NCBI GenBank assembly: GCA_031258265.1
Contig: JAIRNB010000008.1
Span: 1 to 8,682 of the forward strand
Direction: 5' to 3'
DNA: 8,682 bases
Origin: Treponema sp.
GTDB lineage: Bacteria; Spirochaetota; Spirochaetia; Treponematales; Breznakiellaceae
In this document: in pieces, positions 1-7,327 of the stretch
Numbering within the stretch: the first letter of the stretch is position 1
Layout: every line of letters starts with the position of its first letter
Notes under the pieces: generated by a model
Databases searched by the model: none
What the model was told of the DNA's origin: nothing
What the model saw: only the letters and a program-made list of their open reading frames with translations
Program-made: the position numbers and the translations under genes

Positions 1-1
1 G

Positions 2-895
2 GTAGCCCTTAGGGAGGGGGGCGGCGATCCCAACAACCTGCCCAAAACCTGGGCCGAATTCGCCGCGGTAGGCCAAAAAATCACCGACAAGAGTAAACCC
101 CGCTTTGGCTATATCATGATGGGCATGGAGTACAACGCCTGGCCCTTTACCCCCTGGGTCTGGAGCGCCGGTGGTGAAATGGTCAGGCCCAACGCGGACG
201 GGAGCTACCGGGTTGCCTTTACCGAAGACCCCGGTATCGACGCCGCCGTGTTCTGGCACGACATGGTATGGAAGTACAACATGACTCAGAGGAACGTCCT
301 TGAAGGCTGGGACGAACTCCAGGACGACATGGCCTCCGGCCGCGGGGTTTTTGCCTGGGGCATGATCAATTACTTTGCCGACAATGCCCTTAACAAGTAC
401 AACGTTCCCCAGGAAACCTTCGGTATTATGCCCATTCCCGCGAAGGATTCAGCCAACAAGCCTTATTCCCTCTGCGGCGGTACGGTATACGCCTGGAGCC
501 CCCGGATTACCGATGAACAGGCCAAGGCCGGCTGGGATTTTGCCCAGCTTATGTCCTTCGACAAGGAATTCATGGAAGCCCAGTGGGCCTTTGAGAATAC
601 CCTGGTGGGTATCAACTCCGACATTCCCGGCCGTACCGACATGACCCAGATTAAATTCGAAAAATACGGCACCACCTGGCCGAAACACTGGGCGAAGGAA
701 TTTGATGAATTAAGCCGGGTTACCAAGCTTGAGCCCTACTGCCCGAACTGGAACGAGCTTAAGAACATCATCGCCCCCCATCTTCAGGCAATCCTCGCCA
801 GGGAAAACATCAGCCGGGACGAGATCAAGGCTATCCTGAATACGGCGGCCCAGGAGTGTTACGATCAGTATCCGGACTCCTTTAAGCCGCGTTAA
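2..895 (+). CDS. Sugar ABC transporter extracellular solute-binding protein (5' partial)
   Basis: This is the C-terminal 297 residues of a family 1 extracellular solute-binding protein, which captures a sugar or oligosaccharide outside the membrane and delivers it to the permeases encoded next. The reading frame is open from position 2 with no start, so the signal peptide and roughly the first 100-150 residues lie upstream; full-length members are usually about 420-450 residues. Visible family traits are the aromatic-rich stretch NAWPFTPWVWSAGGE, typical of the ligand cleft, the LCGGTVYAWSPRITDEQ segment, and a helical C-terminus (NELKNIIAPHLQAILARE) as in CUT1 binding proteins. It ends TAA at 893-895. 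Two permease genes follow on the same strand, supporting the assignment. The substrate cannot be deduced; the aromatic cleft fits a carbohydrate. Confidence 0.9.
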   Translation, partial: VALREGGGDPNNLPKTWAEFAAVGQKITDKSKPRFGYIMMGMEYNAWPFTPWVWSAGGEMVRPNADGSYRVAFTEDPGIDAAVFWHDMVWKYNMTQRNVLEGWDELQDDMASGRGVFAWGMINYFADNALNKYNVPQETFGIMPIPAKDSANKPYSLCGGTVYAWSPRITDEQAKAGWDFAQLMSFDKEFMEAQWAFENTLVGINSDIPGRTDMTQIKFEKYGTTWPKHWAKEFDELSRVTKLEPYCPNWNELKNIIAPHLQAILARENISRDEIKAILNTAAQECYDQYPDSFKPR

Positions 896-936
896 GGGAG
901 GGTCCCGGTTCAAAGTCCGGGTCTAAAACAAACCCG

Positions 937-979
937 AATATTCCGGGGGGCTTAAAATTCCCCGGGATATTTATTTTTT
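937..979 (+). terminator. Intercistronic terminator-like hairpin (probable attenuator)
   Basis: A 12-bp stem (937-948 paired with 960-971, one G-U pair, loop 949-959) is followed by a T-rich run at 970-979 that runs directly into the ATG at 980. The form matches a Rho-independent terminator. Its place between a binding-protein gene and its permeases suggests partial termination, giving more binding protein than permease. A small 5-bp hairpin (904-908/917-921) lies upstream. Confidence 0.65.
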
Positions 980-1936
980 ATGAGCGTCCGTCCCGTATAT
1001 TCAAAACCGGGACGGGCTGCATACAAGGGCAAAACAGTGCAGCGAAAAATCCGCCCACCCAGGGCCTTAAACTTCAATACCGGCTGGCTTTTTATCCTGC
1101 CGGCAATCATTTCGTTTCTTTTGTTCAAGTATTACCCCATGCTCATGGGGATGTTGGTTAGTTTTTTTAGATTCGATGTTATGAATCCCCCCGGCGATTT
1201 TGTGGGATTCCGCAACTATATACGGGCCTTCAAAGACCCCCTGGTCAGGAACGCGCTGAAAAATACCTCCCAGTTCTGGATTCTCATGCTCATAATGAAC
1301 CAGTTTGTCCCCCTTCTCCTGGCCGTCATGGTTGACGAGGTGCGTAAAAATAAGGCGCTTATCAGAACCCTTTATTACCTGCCGGCGATCCTGCCGGGAA
1401 TAGTAACCACGGTTCTTTGGAAATATTTCTGGCAGCCCGATTACGGTCTTGCCAATTTTATTGTTACGTCCATTGGTTTTAAGCCCCAGATGTGGCTGAA
1501 CGATATAAACCTGGTAAAAATCTGCATGAGATTTCCGGGGCTGCTTATCATGGCCAGTACGGGCGGGGGCATGTACTTTATCATCTACCTGGCGGCCCTG
1601 AACGGGATCAACAAGGAAATGTACGAATCCGCCCAGATTGACGGGGCAGGCTTCCTCAGACGTCTGTTCTCCATTACTATCCCCAGCATCCTTCCCACCA
1701 TAGGCATGCTGATCATCATGAGTACCATGGGGGCCTTTAATATGTTTGACGAAGTGATGATCATGACCGGGGGCGGGCCGGCCAGATCAACCGAGACCCT
1801 GGTGCTTTATGCCTTTCAGAAAGCCTACCGGGAAACGGACTACAGTTATGCGGTTACTATTACGGTTCTGGCCTTTATTATTGTTTTTGCGCTTACGCTG
1901 CTGCAGATGAGGGTACAGCGCGGCAGGGATGAATGA
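980..1936 (+). CDS. Sugar ABC transporter permease, MalF/UgpA/LplB type (CUT1)
   Basis: This inner-membrane permease of 318 residues forms one half of the channel of a binding-protein-dependent sugar importer. About six hydrophobic segments can be seen, near residues 35-60, 100-118, 130-150, 185-207, 233-255 and 290-310. The cytoplasmic EAA loop that contacts the ATPase is present at residues 216-239 (ESAQIDGAG, then IPSILP). The motif FVGFRNYIRAFKDP after the first membrane segment is characteristic of UgpA/LplB-like permeases. The start is uncertain: the ATG at 980 has no Shine-Dalgarno and abuts the T run of a hairpin, whereas an in-frame GTG at 1037 has AAGGG seven bases upstream and would give 299 residues with a more usual short N-terminal tail. 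It lies 84 bp after the binding protein and 32 bp before the second permease. Confidence 0.92.
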   Translation: MSVRPVYSKPGRAAYKGKTVQRKIRPPRALNFNTGWLFILPAIISFLLFKYYPMLMGMLVSFFRFDVMNPPGDFVGFRNYIRAFKDPLVRNALKNTSQFWILMLIMNQFVPLLLAVMVDEVRKNKALIRTLYYLPAILPGIVTTVLWKYFWQPDYGLANFIVTSIGFKPQMWLNDINLVKICMRFPGLLIMASTGGGMYFIIYLAALNGINKEMYESAQIDGAGFLRRLFSITIPSILPTIGMLIIMSTMGAFNMFDEVMIMTGGGPARSTETLVLYAFQKAYRETDYSYAVTITVLAFIIVFALTLLQMRVQRGRDE

Positions 1937-1953
1937 ACCGGCCGTAAGGGATC

Positions 1954-1962
1954 GGGAAGGAG
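1954..1962 (+). promoter_or_regulatory. Ribosome binding site that fixes a GTG start
   Basis: The sequence GGGAAGGAG ends six bases before the GTG at 1969. This near-consensus Shine-Dalgarno supports GTG as the true start of the second permease. Confidence 0.75.
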
Positions 1963-1968
1963 TATATC

Positions 1969-2838
1969 GTGCCTATAATCCAGCAGAGTGAATTAAGAAA
2001 AGGGAAGAACCGGTGGATTCACCACGGGTTTATCGCGTTTCTCGTTATCATGCTGCCGATCCAGCTTTTACCCCATACATGGATGTTCTTCAATATGTTC
2101 AAGGCCCCCCTGGAGGTTATCAAGCTGCCGCCGAACATCCTGCCGGAGAAGTTTCTTTGGGAAAACATACCGGCGACGTTCAAAAAGCTGAATCTGTGGC
2201 GGAATATTTGGAATACCCTTATTCTCTGCGGGGGGACCATTCTGATCCAGATTCCCGTCAGTTCCCTCTGCGCCTACGGTCTTTCCAAGCTGCGTCTGCG
2301 GGGGAGCAATATGCTGCTTCTGTTCTTCATCGGTACGATGATGATCTCCGGGGAAGCGACGATTATCCCCCTGTATATAATGATGACCAATTTTCCGCTT
2401 ACCGGCTGGAACCTTATCAATTCGTTCTGGGCCCTAATCCTGCCCTTTTCCGCCTGGGGCTGGATGGTGTTCCTGTTTAAGAACTTTTTCGATACCCTGC
2501 CGTCATCGCTGTTTGAGGCGGCAAAAATTGACGGCGCCGGTAATCTAAGGATTTTTTTAATGATAGTGGCGCCCCTTTCGGGGCCTGTATTCGCGATTGC
2601 GATACTCAATACCTTCAACGCGGTATACAACCAGTTCATGATGCCCCTGATGATGCTCCCCTCCCCTGACAAGTGGCCTATGATGGTGCAGATATACTCG
2701 ACCCAGTGGGGCGGGGGCCTGTCGTGGAATCAGGTTATGGTACTCCTGACGGTTACATCCCTGCCGCTTCTTTTGATTTATGTTCTCTGTCAGCGTTACG
2801 TTGTCGAGGGAATCGTCATGACCGGCATTAAGGGCTAA
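1969..2838 (+). CDS. Sugar ABC transporter permease, MalG/UgpE/YtcP type (CUT1)
   Basis: This is the second inner-membrane permease, 289 residues, which pairs with the product at 980-1936 to form the sugar channel. Hydrophobic segments lie near residues 20-42, 83-105, 114-137, 148-170, 200-220 and 256-275. The EAA loop is clear at residues 183-206 (EAAKIDGAGNLR, then VAPLSGP). The C-terminus, QRYVVEGIVMTGIKG, is the usual ending of MalG-like permeases (compare F-x-K-Y-hydrophobic-x-G...G-x-x-KG). Length is normal for the family. The GTG start is supported by a strong ribosome binding site six bases upstream. No ATP-binding subunit follows, so this transporter probably shares an MsmK/UgpC-like ATPase encoded elsewhere, as is common for CUT1 systems. 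Confidence 0.93.
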   Translation: MPIIQQSELRKGKNRWIHHGFIAFLVIMLPIQLLPHTWMFFNMFKAPLEVIKLPPNILPEKFLWENIPATFKKLNLWRNIWNTLILCGGTILIQIPVSSLCAYGLSKLRLRGSNMLLLFFIGTMMISGEATIIPLYIMMTNFPLTGWNLINSFWALILPFSAWGWMVFLFKNFFDTLPSSLFEAAKIDGAGNLRIFLMIVAPLSGPVFAIAILNTFNAVYNQFMMPLMMLPSPDKWPMMVQIYSTQWGGGLSWNQVMVLLTVTSLPLLLIYVLCQRYVVEGIVMTGIKG

Positions 2839-2840
2839 AT

Positions 2841-2976
2841 CCCGGCGGGAGGGGGTAGCGGAGTAGACCGGACCCCCGATAGGGGGGAGGACTACGGAGT
2901 GAGGGGGGGCCGCCCGCCGCCGGATGCGGCATGGGGCGGAAAAAATTCCAGGCGGACTTTAATGCGTCCCCCCTCC
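2841..2976. repeat. GC-rich hairpin-forming intergenic element (REP-like)
   Basis: The spacer after the second permease is extremely G/C rich and structured. It contains C5-GATA-G5 (2873-2886), and a larger stem-loop at 2910-2939: six pairs (2910-2915 with 2934-2939) plus five pairs (2916-2920 with 2926-2930), a 3-base bulge and a 5-base loop. GGAGGGGG (2848-2855) can also pair with CCCCCTCC (2969-2976). Four G runs occur on the + strand (2847-2849, 2851-2855, 2882-2887, 2903-2909). An A run, not a T run, follows the main hairpin, so it is not a classical terminator. It may be a dispersed REP-like element or an mRNA 3' stabiliser; copy number elsewhere cannot be seen here. Confidence 0.4.
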
Positions 2977-2995
2977 TTAAAAACACGGGAAAAAC

Positions 2996-3024
2996 TTGTG
3001 CCGCCGTTTTAATAATGATACTAT
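2996..3024 (+). promoter_or_regulatory. Candidate sigma70-type promoter for the DUF5107-TPR gene
   Basis: TTGTGC (2996-3001) and TACTAT (3019-3024) are separated by exactly 17 bp, and a TG one base before the -10 makes an extended -10 (TGaTACTAT). Transcription would begin near 3031, giving a leader of about 20 bases that includes the ribosome binding site. The hexamers are only partial matches, so the call is tentative. Confidence 0.45.
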
Positions 3025-3041
3025 TTCTAATACGAACATTC

Positions 3042-3047
3042 AGGAGG
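3042..3047 (+). promoter_or_regulatory. Consensus Shine-Dalgarno selecting the ATG at 3053
   Basis: AGGAGG lies five bases before ATG 3053. This fixes the start of the large TPR protein there, although the frame is open further upstream to a TTG at 2996 that overlaps the candidate promoter. Confidence 0.85.
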
Positions 3048-3052
3048 CTGTT

Positions 3053-6000
3053 ATGAATTCGGTCCGGGTCAGCATAGAAAAGAGGGCGATACCCACGTAT
3101 GAACCTTCGCCCTACGAGGAACTGCCCATGTTTGCGTTTAACCGCAACCACCAGGGGACAAGCGGGAATCCCTATCCTAACCGTATTGTTAATAAGGTAA
3201 GGCGGGATAAAAAAAGCGATGTCCCTTATACGGCGATTGCCCTGGAGAATGATTATATCAGTCTTACGATACTTCCCGAGCTGGGGGGCAGGATATTTGA
3301 GGCGGTCGATAAATCTAACGGCGTGGATTTTTTCTACCGTCAACATTCTATTAAGCCGGCCCTTATCGGTATGTACGGTCTCTGGATTTCCGGGGGTGTG
3401 GAATTCAACTGGCCTATGCACCACCGCCCGGGAACTTTTGTCCCCACCGATTACTATGTGGAGCCGGCCGAGTCCGGCGCCGTTACCGTATGGTTGAGCG
3501 AACATGAACCGGTAAGCCGGATGAAGGGTATGGTGGGTCTTACCCTTTACCCGGACCGGGCGGTGGTGGAAACCAGGGCCAGGGTGTTCAACAGGACTGT
3601 CCTTCCCCATTCGTTCCTCTGGTGGGAAAACGCCGCCTTCCCGGCCAATGAAAATGTGCAGATCTTTTTTCCACCGGATGTAAGCTATGTGACTCATCAT
3701 TACAAAAAGGCCACCGGCGCATATCCCCTGATGGACAGCTTTTACATGGGTCTTGATAACCGGGGCGGCGTCGATGTCCGGTTCCACAAAAATTCCCTGC
3801 AGGGTACTTCCTACTTTAGCGGCCTTTCCAAATTTGATTTCTTTGGCGGTTACGATCACGGGAAAAAGACCGGCCTGCTCCACCATGCCAGCCACTACAC
3901 ATCCCCCGGCAAGAAGATGTTCACCTGGGGTTATACGAACCTGGCGAAGGACTGGGAACGGGCCCTTACCGATACCGACGGTCCGTACCTTGAACTTATG
4001 GCCTCCAGCTACAGCGATAATCAGCCCGATTTTACCTGGATAGAACCCTACGAAACCAAGGAATTTGTCCAGACCTGGTATCCCTATAAGGAGCTGGGGG
4101 AAGTGCAGGCCGCCAATGACCGGGCCGCCTTTACCTGCCGCCGGGAGGGGGGCGATCTTTCCCTGGGGGTTTACGTTACGGAAAACATTCCCAGGGGGAT
4201 TATCGAAATTTCTTCCGGGGGAAAAGCGCCGCTGCGCAGGGTTCTGTACCTTAAAGCCATGGAAGCCCTGTGGGATAAATTTCCCCTGGGCGGGGAGGAC
4301 CTTAGCGTTAAGCTTATCAATGAACAGGGGGAAACGGTGCTTTCCTACACCGCGGAGAAAACCGGGTCCTTTGTGCCTGTCCCCCTTCCCCCGTATCCCG
4401 GGCCGGAATCCCTTAGCGATGCCGATGACTGCTGCGTTACCGGCCTTCATGTGGATCAGTACCACGATCCCCTGGTGGAAAGCGATGTCTACTGGAGGCG
4501 CGGGCTTGAACTGAATCCCCGGCACCCCGGTTGTCTTACCAACCTGGGCCGGTATTTAATCGGCCGTCTGCGTTTTGAGGAGGCGGAAGCCTGCCTGCGA
4601 AAAGCCGTGGAAAGCCTTACCAGGTACAATCAGAATCCCAGGGATACGGAGGCTTTCTACCTCCTGGGCCTTGTGCTGGCCTGGCAAGGCAAAAACGGCG
4701 AAGCCCTGGAACTGCTGCACAAGGCCATGTGGAGTGCTGCGGCCATAATACCGGCCCTCTGCGCCTCCGTCCCGGTTCTCAGCGCCGAAGGGAAATACGG
4801 TGAAGCGATAAAGGAAATTGCCGCCGTCATTGCCCTGCACGGCAAAAACCAGCGGGCCATGGAAATGCTCATTACCCTTCTTAGAAAAACGGGGAGGAAG
4901 GAGGCGGCCCTGGACATCGCGAAGGATCTATTGTCCACCGATCCCCTGGACCTTCACGTTATCAACGAACTGCGGCTCCTGGGCAGGGGGGAATACGCCG
5001 CCGAGCGGGCCCGGTACCGGCTTAATGAGACGGGCATCGATCTGGCCGCCGATTATGCCATGATGGGCCTGTGGGAAGACGCCCTTGATACCCTGGAATG
5101 GGTTCTGCAAAAAGCCGGGCCCGCCTGCATGGTTCTTTATGGCGCCGGTTTCGCGGCGTTAAAGATGGGGAAGAAGGCCGCCGCGGAAAACTATTTTTCG
5201 CAGGCGGAAAAGGCGCCGGACAGCCTCCGGTTCCCGTCCCTGGCCTTTGAAGAACAGGCCCTTAAAGAGGCGGTTAAGACGCGGCCAGGGGACGGCAGGG
5301 CCTGTCTGGAACTGGGCATGGTAATTTACGGCATCCGGCGTGATGTGGATGAAGCGGTCACGGTTTGGAAGAAGGCCCTGGCTGCGGACCCCGGTTCCCC
5401 GGCGGCCATGCGGAATCTGGCGGTTGCCCTTTTCCGCCGGAACAACAGGGACGGCGAGGTTCTGGAACTGCTGGAAAAAGCGGCGGCGGTAAAACCGGGG
5501 GATCTCCAACTGTACTATGAGCTTAACCTGGCGGCGGAGCTGCAGAATCTGCCCCTTTCAAAACGGCTTGCCCTGTGGGAGGGACAGCGCGCCTATGCGG
5601 GAAAATGGGATGAACTCTTCCTCCAGGGTGTACGGATTCATAATCAGAGCGGCCAGTGGGATAAGGCCCTGGATATGCTGAAGACCCATGAGTTTACCCC
5701 CGCCGAAGGGGGGGAAGCCTTAATCGCCGCCGAATACTATTACGCCTATCATGCCCTGGCCTATGCCGCCATGGAAGCCGGGGAGTACGAAAAGGCATTG
5801 GAACATTTCGATCATATTTTTCACAGCCCCTACGGAATTTGGAATGAAATTATCCTCTGCCCCTACAAGTACGGCCAAGCCCTTTGTTTGGACAAGCTGG
5901 GGAAAAAGAAGGAAGCCGGGGAGGCTCTGGCATGGATAACGAATCTGCCTCTGGAATCCCAATCCTTCCTGCCGTCTTTCCGCTACTACCTGGGCATGGC

Positions 6001-6295
6001 CCTCGCGGGGCTGGGGAAAGAAGAGGAAGGGAAAGAACAGTTCCGGCAGTTAAAGAAAGCGGCGGAAGATGCCCTGGCGCTAAAGGAGTGCGGTTTCTTT
6101 ACGGCCAGCTCGTCTTACGAAAGCTTTATCCGGGATCCCGGCGATTTGAAGGCCGTACAGTACAACACCCTTTTGGCCCTGGCCCTCAGCGGCCTGGGGG
6201 AAAAGGAGAAGGCGAAAGCCGCTGTTGACGCGGCCCTGGCCCTGGGTCCCCTGAATCTGCAGGCCCTTATGCTGAAAAAAAGCCTGGAGAAGTAA
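3053..6295 (+). CDS. DUF5107 domain and TPR-repeat protein
   Basis: This is a 1080-residue protein with no signal peptide or membrane segment, so it is probably cytoplasmic. Residues about 40-350 match the DUF5107 pattern: LPELGGRIFEAVDK (74-87), GGVEFNWPMHHRPGTF (114-129), a WWENAA segment (190-195), and a closing ...FTWIEPYETKEFVQTWYPY block (328-345). DUF5107 is related to the aldose-epimerase (galactose mutarotase-like) beta-sandwich fold, which suggests sugar binding; no catalytic role is established. After a linker (about 360-465), residues about 470-1080 form an array of helical tetratricopeptide-type repeats (for example GLELNPRHPGCLTNLGRYL and EAFYLLGLVLAWQGKNGEA), probably a protein-interaction scaffold. 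The start is set by AGGAGG five bases upstream. It follows a sugar permease operon on the same strand and has its own candidate promoter and terminator. A role in handling or sensing the imported sugar is inference. Confidence 0.88.
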   Translation: MNSVRVSIEKRAIPTYEPSPYEELPMFAFNRNHQGTSGNPYPNRIVNKVRRDKKSDVPYTAIALENDYISLTILPELGGRIFEAVDKSNGVDFFYRQHSIKPALIGMYGLWISGGVEFNWPMHHRPGTFVPTDYYVEPAESGAVTVWLSEHEPVSRMKGMVGLTLYPDRAVVETRARVFNRTVLPHSFLWWENAAFPANENVQIFFPPDVSYVTHHYKKATGAYPLMDSFYMGLDNRGGVDVRFHKNSLQGTSYFSGLSKFDFFGGYDHGKKTGLLHHASHYTSPGKKMFTWGYTNLAKDWERALTDTDGPYLELMASSYSDNQPDFTWIEPYETKEFVQTWYPYKELGEVQAANDRAAFTCRREGGDLSLGVYVTENIPRGIIEISSGGKAPLRRVLYLKAMEALWDKFPLGGEDLSVKLINEQGETVLSYTAEKTGSFVPVPLPPYPGPESLSDADDCCVTGLHVDQYHDPLVESDVYWRRGLELNPRHPGCLTNLGRYLIGRLRFEEAEACLRKAVESLTRYNQNPRDTEAFYLLGLVLAWQGKNGEALELLHKAMWSAAAIIPALCASVPVLSAEGKYGEAIKEIAAVIALHGKNQRAMEMLITLLRKTGRKEAALDIAKDLLSTDPLDLHVINELRLLGRGEYAAERARYRLNETGIDLAADYAMMGLWEDALDTLEWVLQKAGPACMVLYGAGFAALKMGKKAAAENYFSQAEKAPDSLRFPSLAFEEQALKEAVKTRPGDGRACLELGMVIYGIRRDVDEAVTVWKKALAADPGSPAAMRNLAVALFRRNNRDGEVLELLEKAAAVKPGDLQLYYELNLAAELQNLPLSKRLALWEGQRAYAGKWDELFLQGVRIHNQSGQWDKALDMLKTHEFTPAEGGEALIAAEYYYAYHALAYAAMEAGEYEKALEHFDHIFHSPYGIWNEIILCPYKYGQALCLDKLGKKKEAGEALAWITNLPLESQSFLPSFRYYLGMALAGLGKEEEGKEQFRQLKKAAEDALALKECGFFTASSSYESFIRDPGDLKAVQYNTLLALALSGLGEKEKAKAAVDAALALGPLNLQALMLKKSLEK

Positions 6296-6360
6296 GGCCC
6301 GGTAAAGCCTGGAAAAAGTAAGCGTCTGTTTGTTTGCTTTTTTTGTCCGATAAAGAACCC

Positions 6361-6396
6361 ACCCCGCAGGCCCGCCCGGTCCCTGCGGGGTTTTTT
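6361..6396 (+). terminator. Rho-independent terminator after the DUF5107-TPR gene
   Basis: A 9-bp perfect GC-rich stem (6362-6370 with 6382-6390, plus an A-T pair at its base) with an 11-base loop is followed by six T's (6391-6396). It lies 66 bp after the TPR gene stop, in the gap between two convergent genes. On the opposite strand only a weak T-rich stretch follows the stem, so efficient termination of the DUF624 gene here is less certain. Confidence 0.88.
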
Positions 6397-6409
6397 CGGG
6401 CTCAGCGGC

Positions 6410-7021
6410 TCAGCCGGCCGGGGGCAGAATCTCCGTCCGGTCCCTGTAGATAGTAACGCTTAACATGGCCGAGGCCCCCGGCAGAAAAACAAACAGCCCC
6501 AGCCCGGTAAAAACGGAGACCAGGAAAACCGAAAGAAAGGCCATGGAAAAAAGAAAGGTATAGCCCGGTTTGGAAAAAACCAGGAAAAAGCCCTTTACAT
6601 ACAGTCCGGCAAAGGACAAGTCCTCGTTGAAAACCGCCAGGGGATAACGGTACATCCCCGAACAGATAGTAATGGTGTTCAGCCAAAAAAAGAAGGCGTT
6701 GAGCAGCTTCACGGCCAGGGGAGTCCGGCCCCAGACCAGCGTAATAACCGAAAGAAACAGCAGCAGGATAATAATTATATCCAGCGCCCCCATGGCAAGA
6801 ACCGTCAGGCCCCTTTTGTTGAAACTCTCCCGCAGCGTTTGAAAACAGCGGAGTTCCCGTTCCTCCAGCTCCCGCCCCCCAAGTTTTACCGCGACAGCCC
6901 AGGCCCAGCCCACGGTAACAATGGGCAGTGAACACAGAAGAAACATACCGCTAATTTTCATCCAGGAACCGGGGCGGTATAAAAGTTTTTTCAGCCAAAA
7001 ACGCATTGCGGGGACGTACAT
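6410..7021 (-). CDS. DUF624 / YesL family membrane protein
   Basis: This is a 203-residue integral membrane protein. The N-terminal pattern of a short basic helix, then KISGMFLLCSLPIVTVGWAW, then a charged loop with RCFQTLRESFNKRG, is the signature of DUF624 (YesL-like) proteins, which run about 200-220 residues. Hydrophobic segments lie near residues 22-45, 72-97, 102-125 and 152-190. DUF624 genes are often found beside carbohydrate ABC transporters and polysaccharide-use genes; the molecular function is unknown. The frame is open upstream to a GTG at 7111, but ATG 7021 is preferred: GGAGA lies six bases upstream (7028-7032 on the + strand), the length fits the family, and the extra residues would read through a palindrome. 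It is convergent with the TPR gene and in the same direction as the peptidase fragment further upstream. Confidence 0.8.
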   Translation of the reverse strand: MYVPAMRFWLKKLLYRPGSWMKISGMFLLCSLPIVTVGWAWAVAVKLGGRELEERELRCFQTLRESFNKRGLTVLAMGALDIIIILLLFLSVITLVWGRTPLAVKLLNAFFFWLNTITICSGMYRYPLAVFNEDLSFAGLYVKGFFLVFSKPGYTFLFSMAFLSVFLVSVFTGLGLFVFLPGASAMLSVTIYRDRTEILPPAG

Positions 7022-7096
7022 AGTAATTCTCCGGGCCCCCGGCAGCCTGCTTGTGGATTTTTTGCCCAGGAGTTTGTTGCGCTTCGCGCCTAAAAT

Positions 7097-7130
7097 GGTA
7101 TAAATATTCACATCAGTGAATATTTATACC
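7097..7130. promoter_or_regulatory. 34-bp perfect palindrome upstream of the DUF624 gene
   Basis: GGTATAAATATTCAC (7097-7111) is followed by ATCA and its exact reverse complement (7116-7130): 15 perfect pairs around a 4-base centre. It lies 75 bp before the preferred start of the DUF624 gene. It could be the operator of a dimeric repressor or a leader-RNA hairpin. It contains TATAAA on the - strand but no well-spaced -35 was seen. Confidence 0.6.
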
Positions 7131-7161
7131 TTACAAACTCCGAAAGCAGTGCAATAATCGT

Positions 7162-7189
7162 GATTTTTTGCATATTTATGCAAAAAATC
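7162..7189. promoter_or_regulatory. 28-bp perfect palindrome upstream of the DUF624 gene
   Basis: GATTTTTTGCATA (7162-7174), a TT centre, and the exact reverse complement (7177-7189) form 13 perfect pairs. It lies 31 bp from the first palindrome, on the upstream side of the DUF624 gene. Its sequence differs from the first, so these are not two copies of one site. An operator or a leader hairpin are the likely roles. Confidence 0.55.
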
Positions 7190-7247
7190 TACAGGTGCAA
7201 CAGGCTGCCAGACGCCTGCAACGCCCTTACACAACAAAGATACAAAT

Positions 7248-7276
7248 ATTTTATCACATCGCGGGGAAATTGCCAT
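7248..7276 (-). promoter_or_regulatory. Candidate promoter for the DUF624 gene (- strand)
   Basis: Read on the - strand, ATGGCA (7271-7276) and TAAAAT (7248-7253) are separated by 17 bp, with a TG one base before the -10 (extended -10, TGaTAAAAT). Transcription would start near 7241, giving a leader of about 220 bases that holds both palindromes. Apart from this promoter and the palindromes, the gene-free stretch 7022-7327 shows nothing recognisable. Confidence 0.4.
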
Positions 7277-7327
7277 AGACCCGTGCCGGCGCTAAAATTT
7301 GCGGTAAGTAACAGGCCGGATGTCGAA

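Noticed and set aside
2013..2480. A 155-codon + strand open frame inside the second permease.
   Set aside because: It is an alternative frame of a well supported permease gene with EAA loop and membrane segments.
2910..2939. The strong stem-loop considered as a terminator for the permease operon.
   Set aside because: It is followed by an A run on the + strand and no T run on either side, so it does not have terminator form.
2828..4525. A 565-codon open frame on the - strand opposite the DUF5107-TPR gene.
   Set aside because: It is antisense to a clear protein domain with family motifs; the composition is an artefact of GC-rich codon use, and it has no recognisable domain or start signal.
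6399..6414. Tandem 8-bp direct repeat (GGCTCAGC twice) over the stop codon of the DUF624 gene.
   Set aside because: It is short and probably a chance or slippage duplication with no visible effect beyond the C-terminal end.
7022..7111. N-terminal extension of the DUF624 protein to a GTG at 7111.
   Set aside because: The extra 30 residues are basic and unlike the family, start within a palindrome, and lack a ribosome binding site, whereas ATG 7021 has GGAGA at good spacing.
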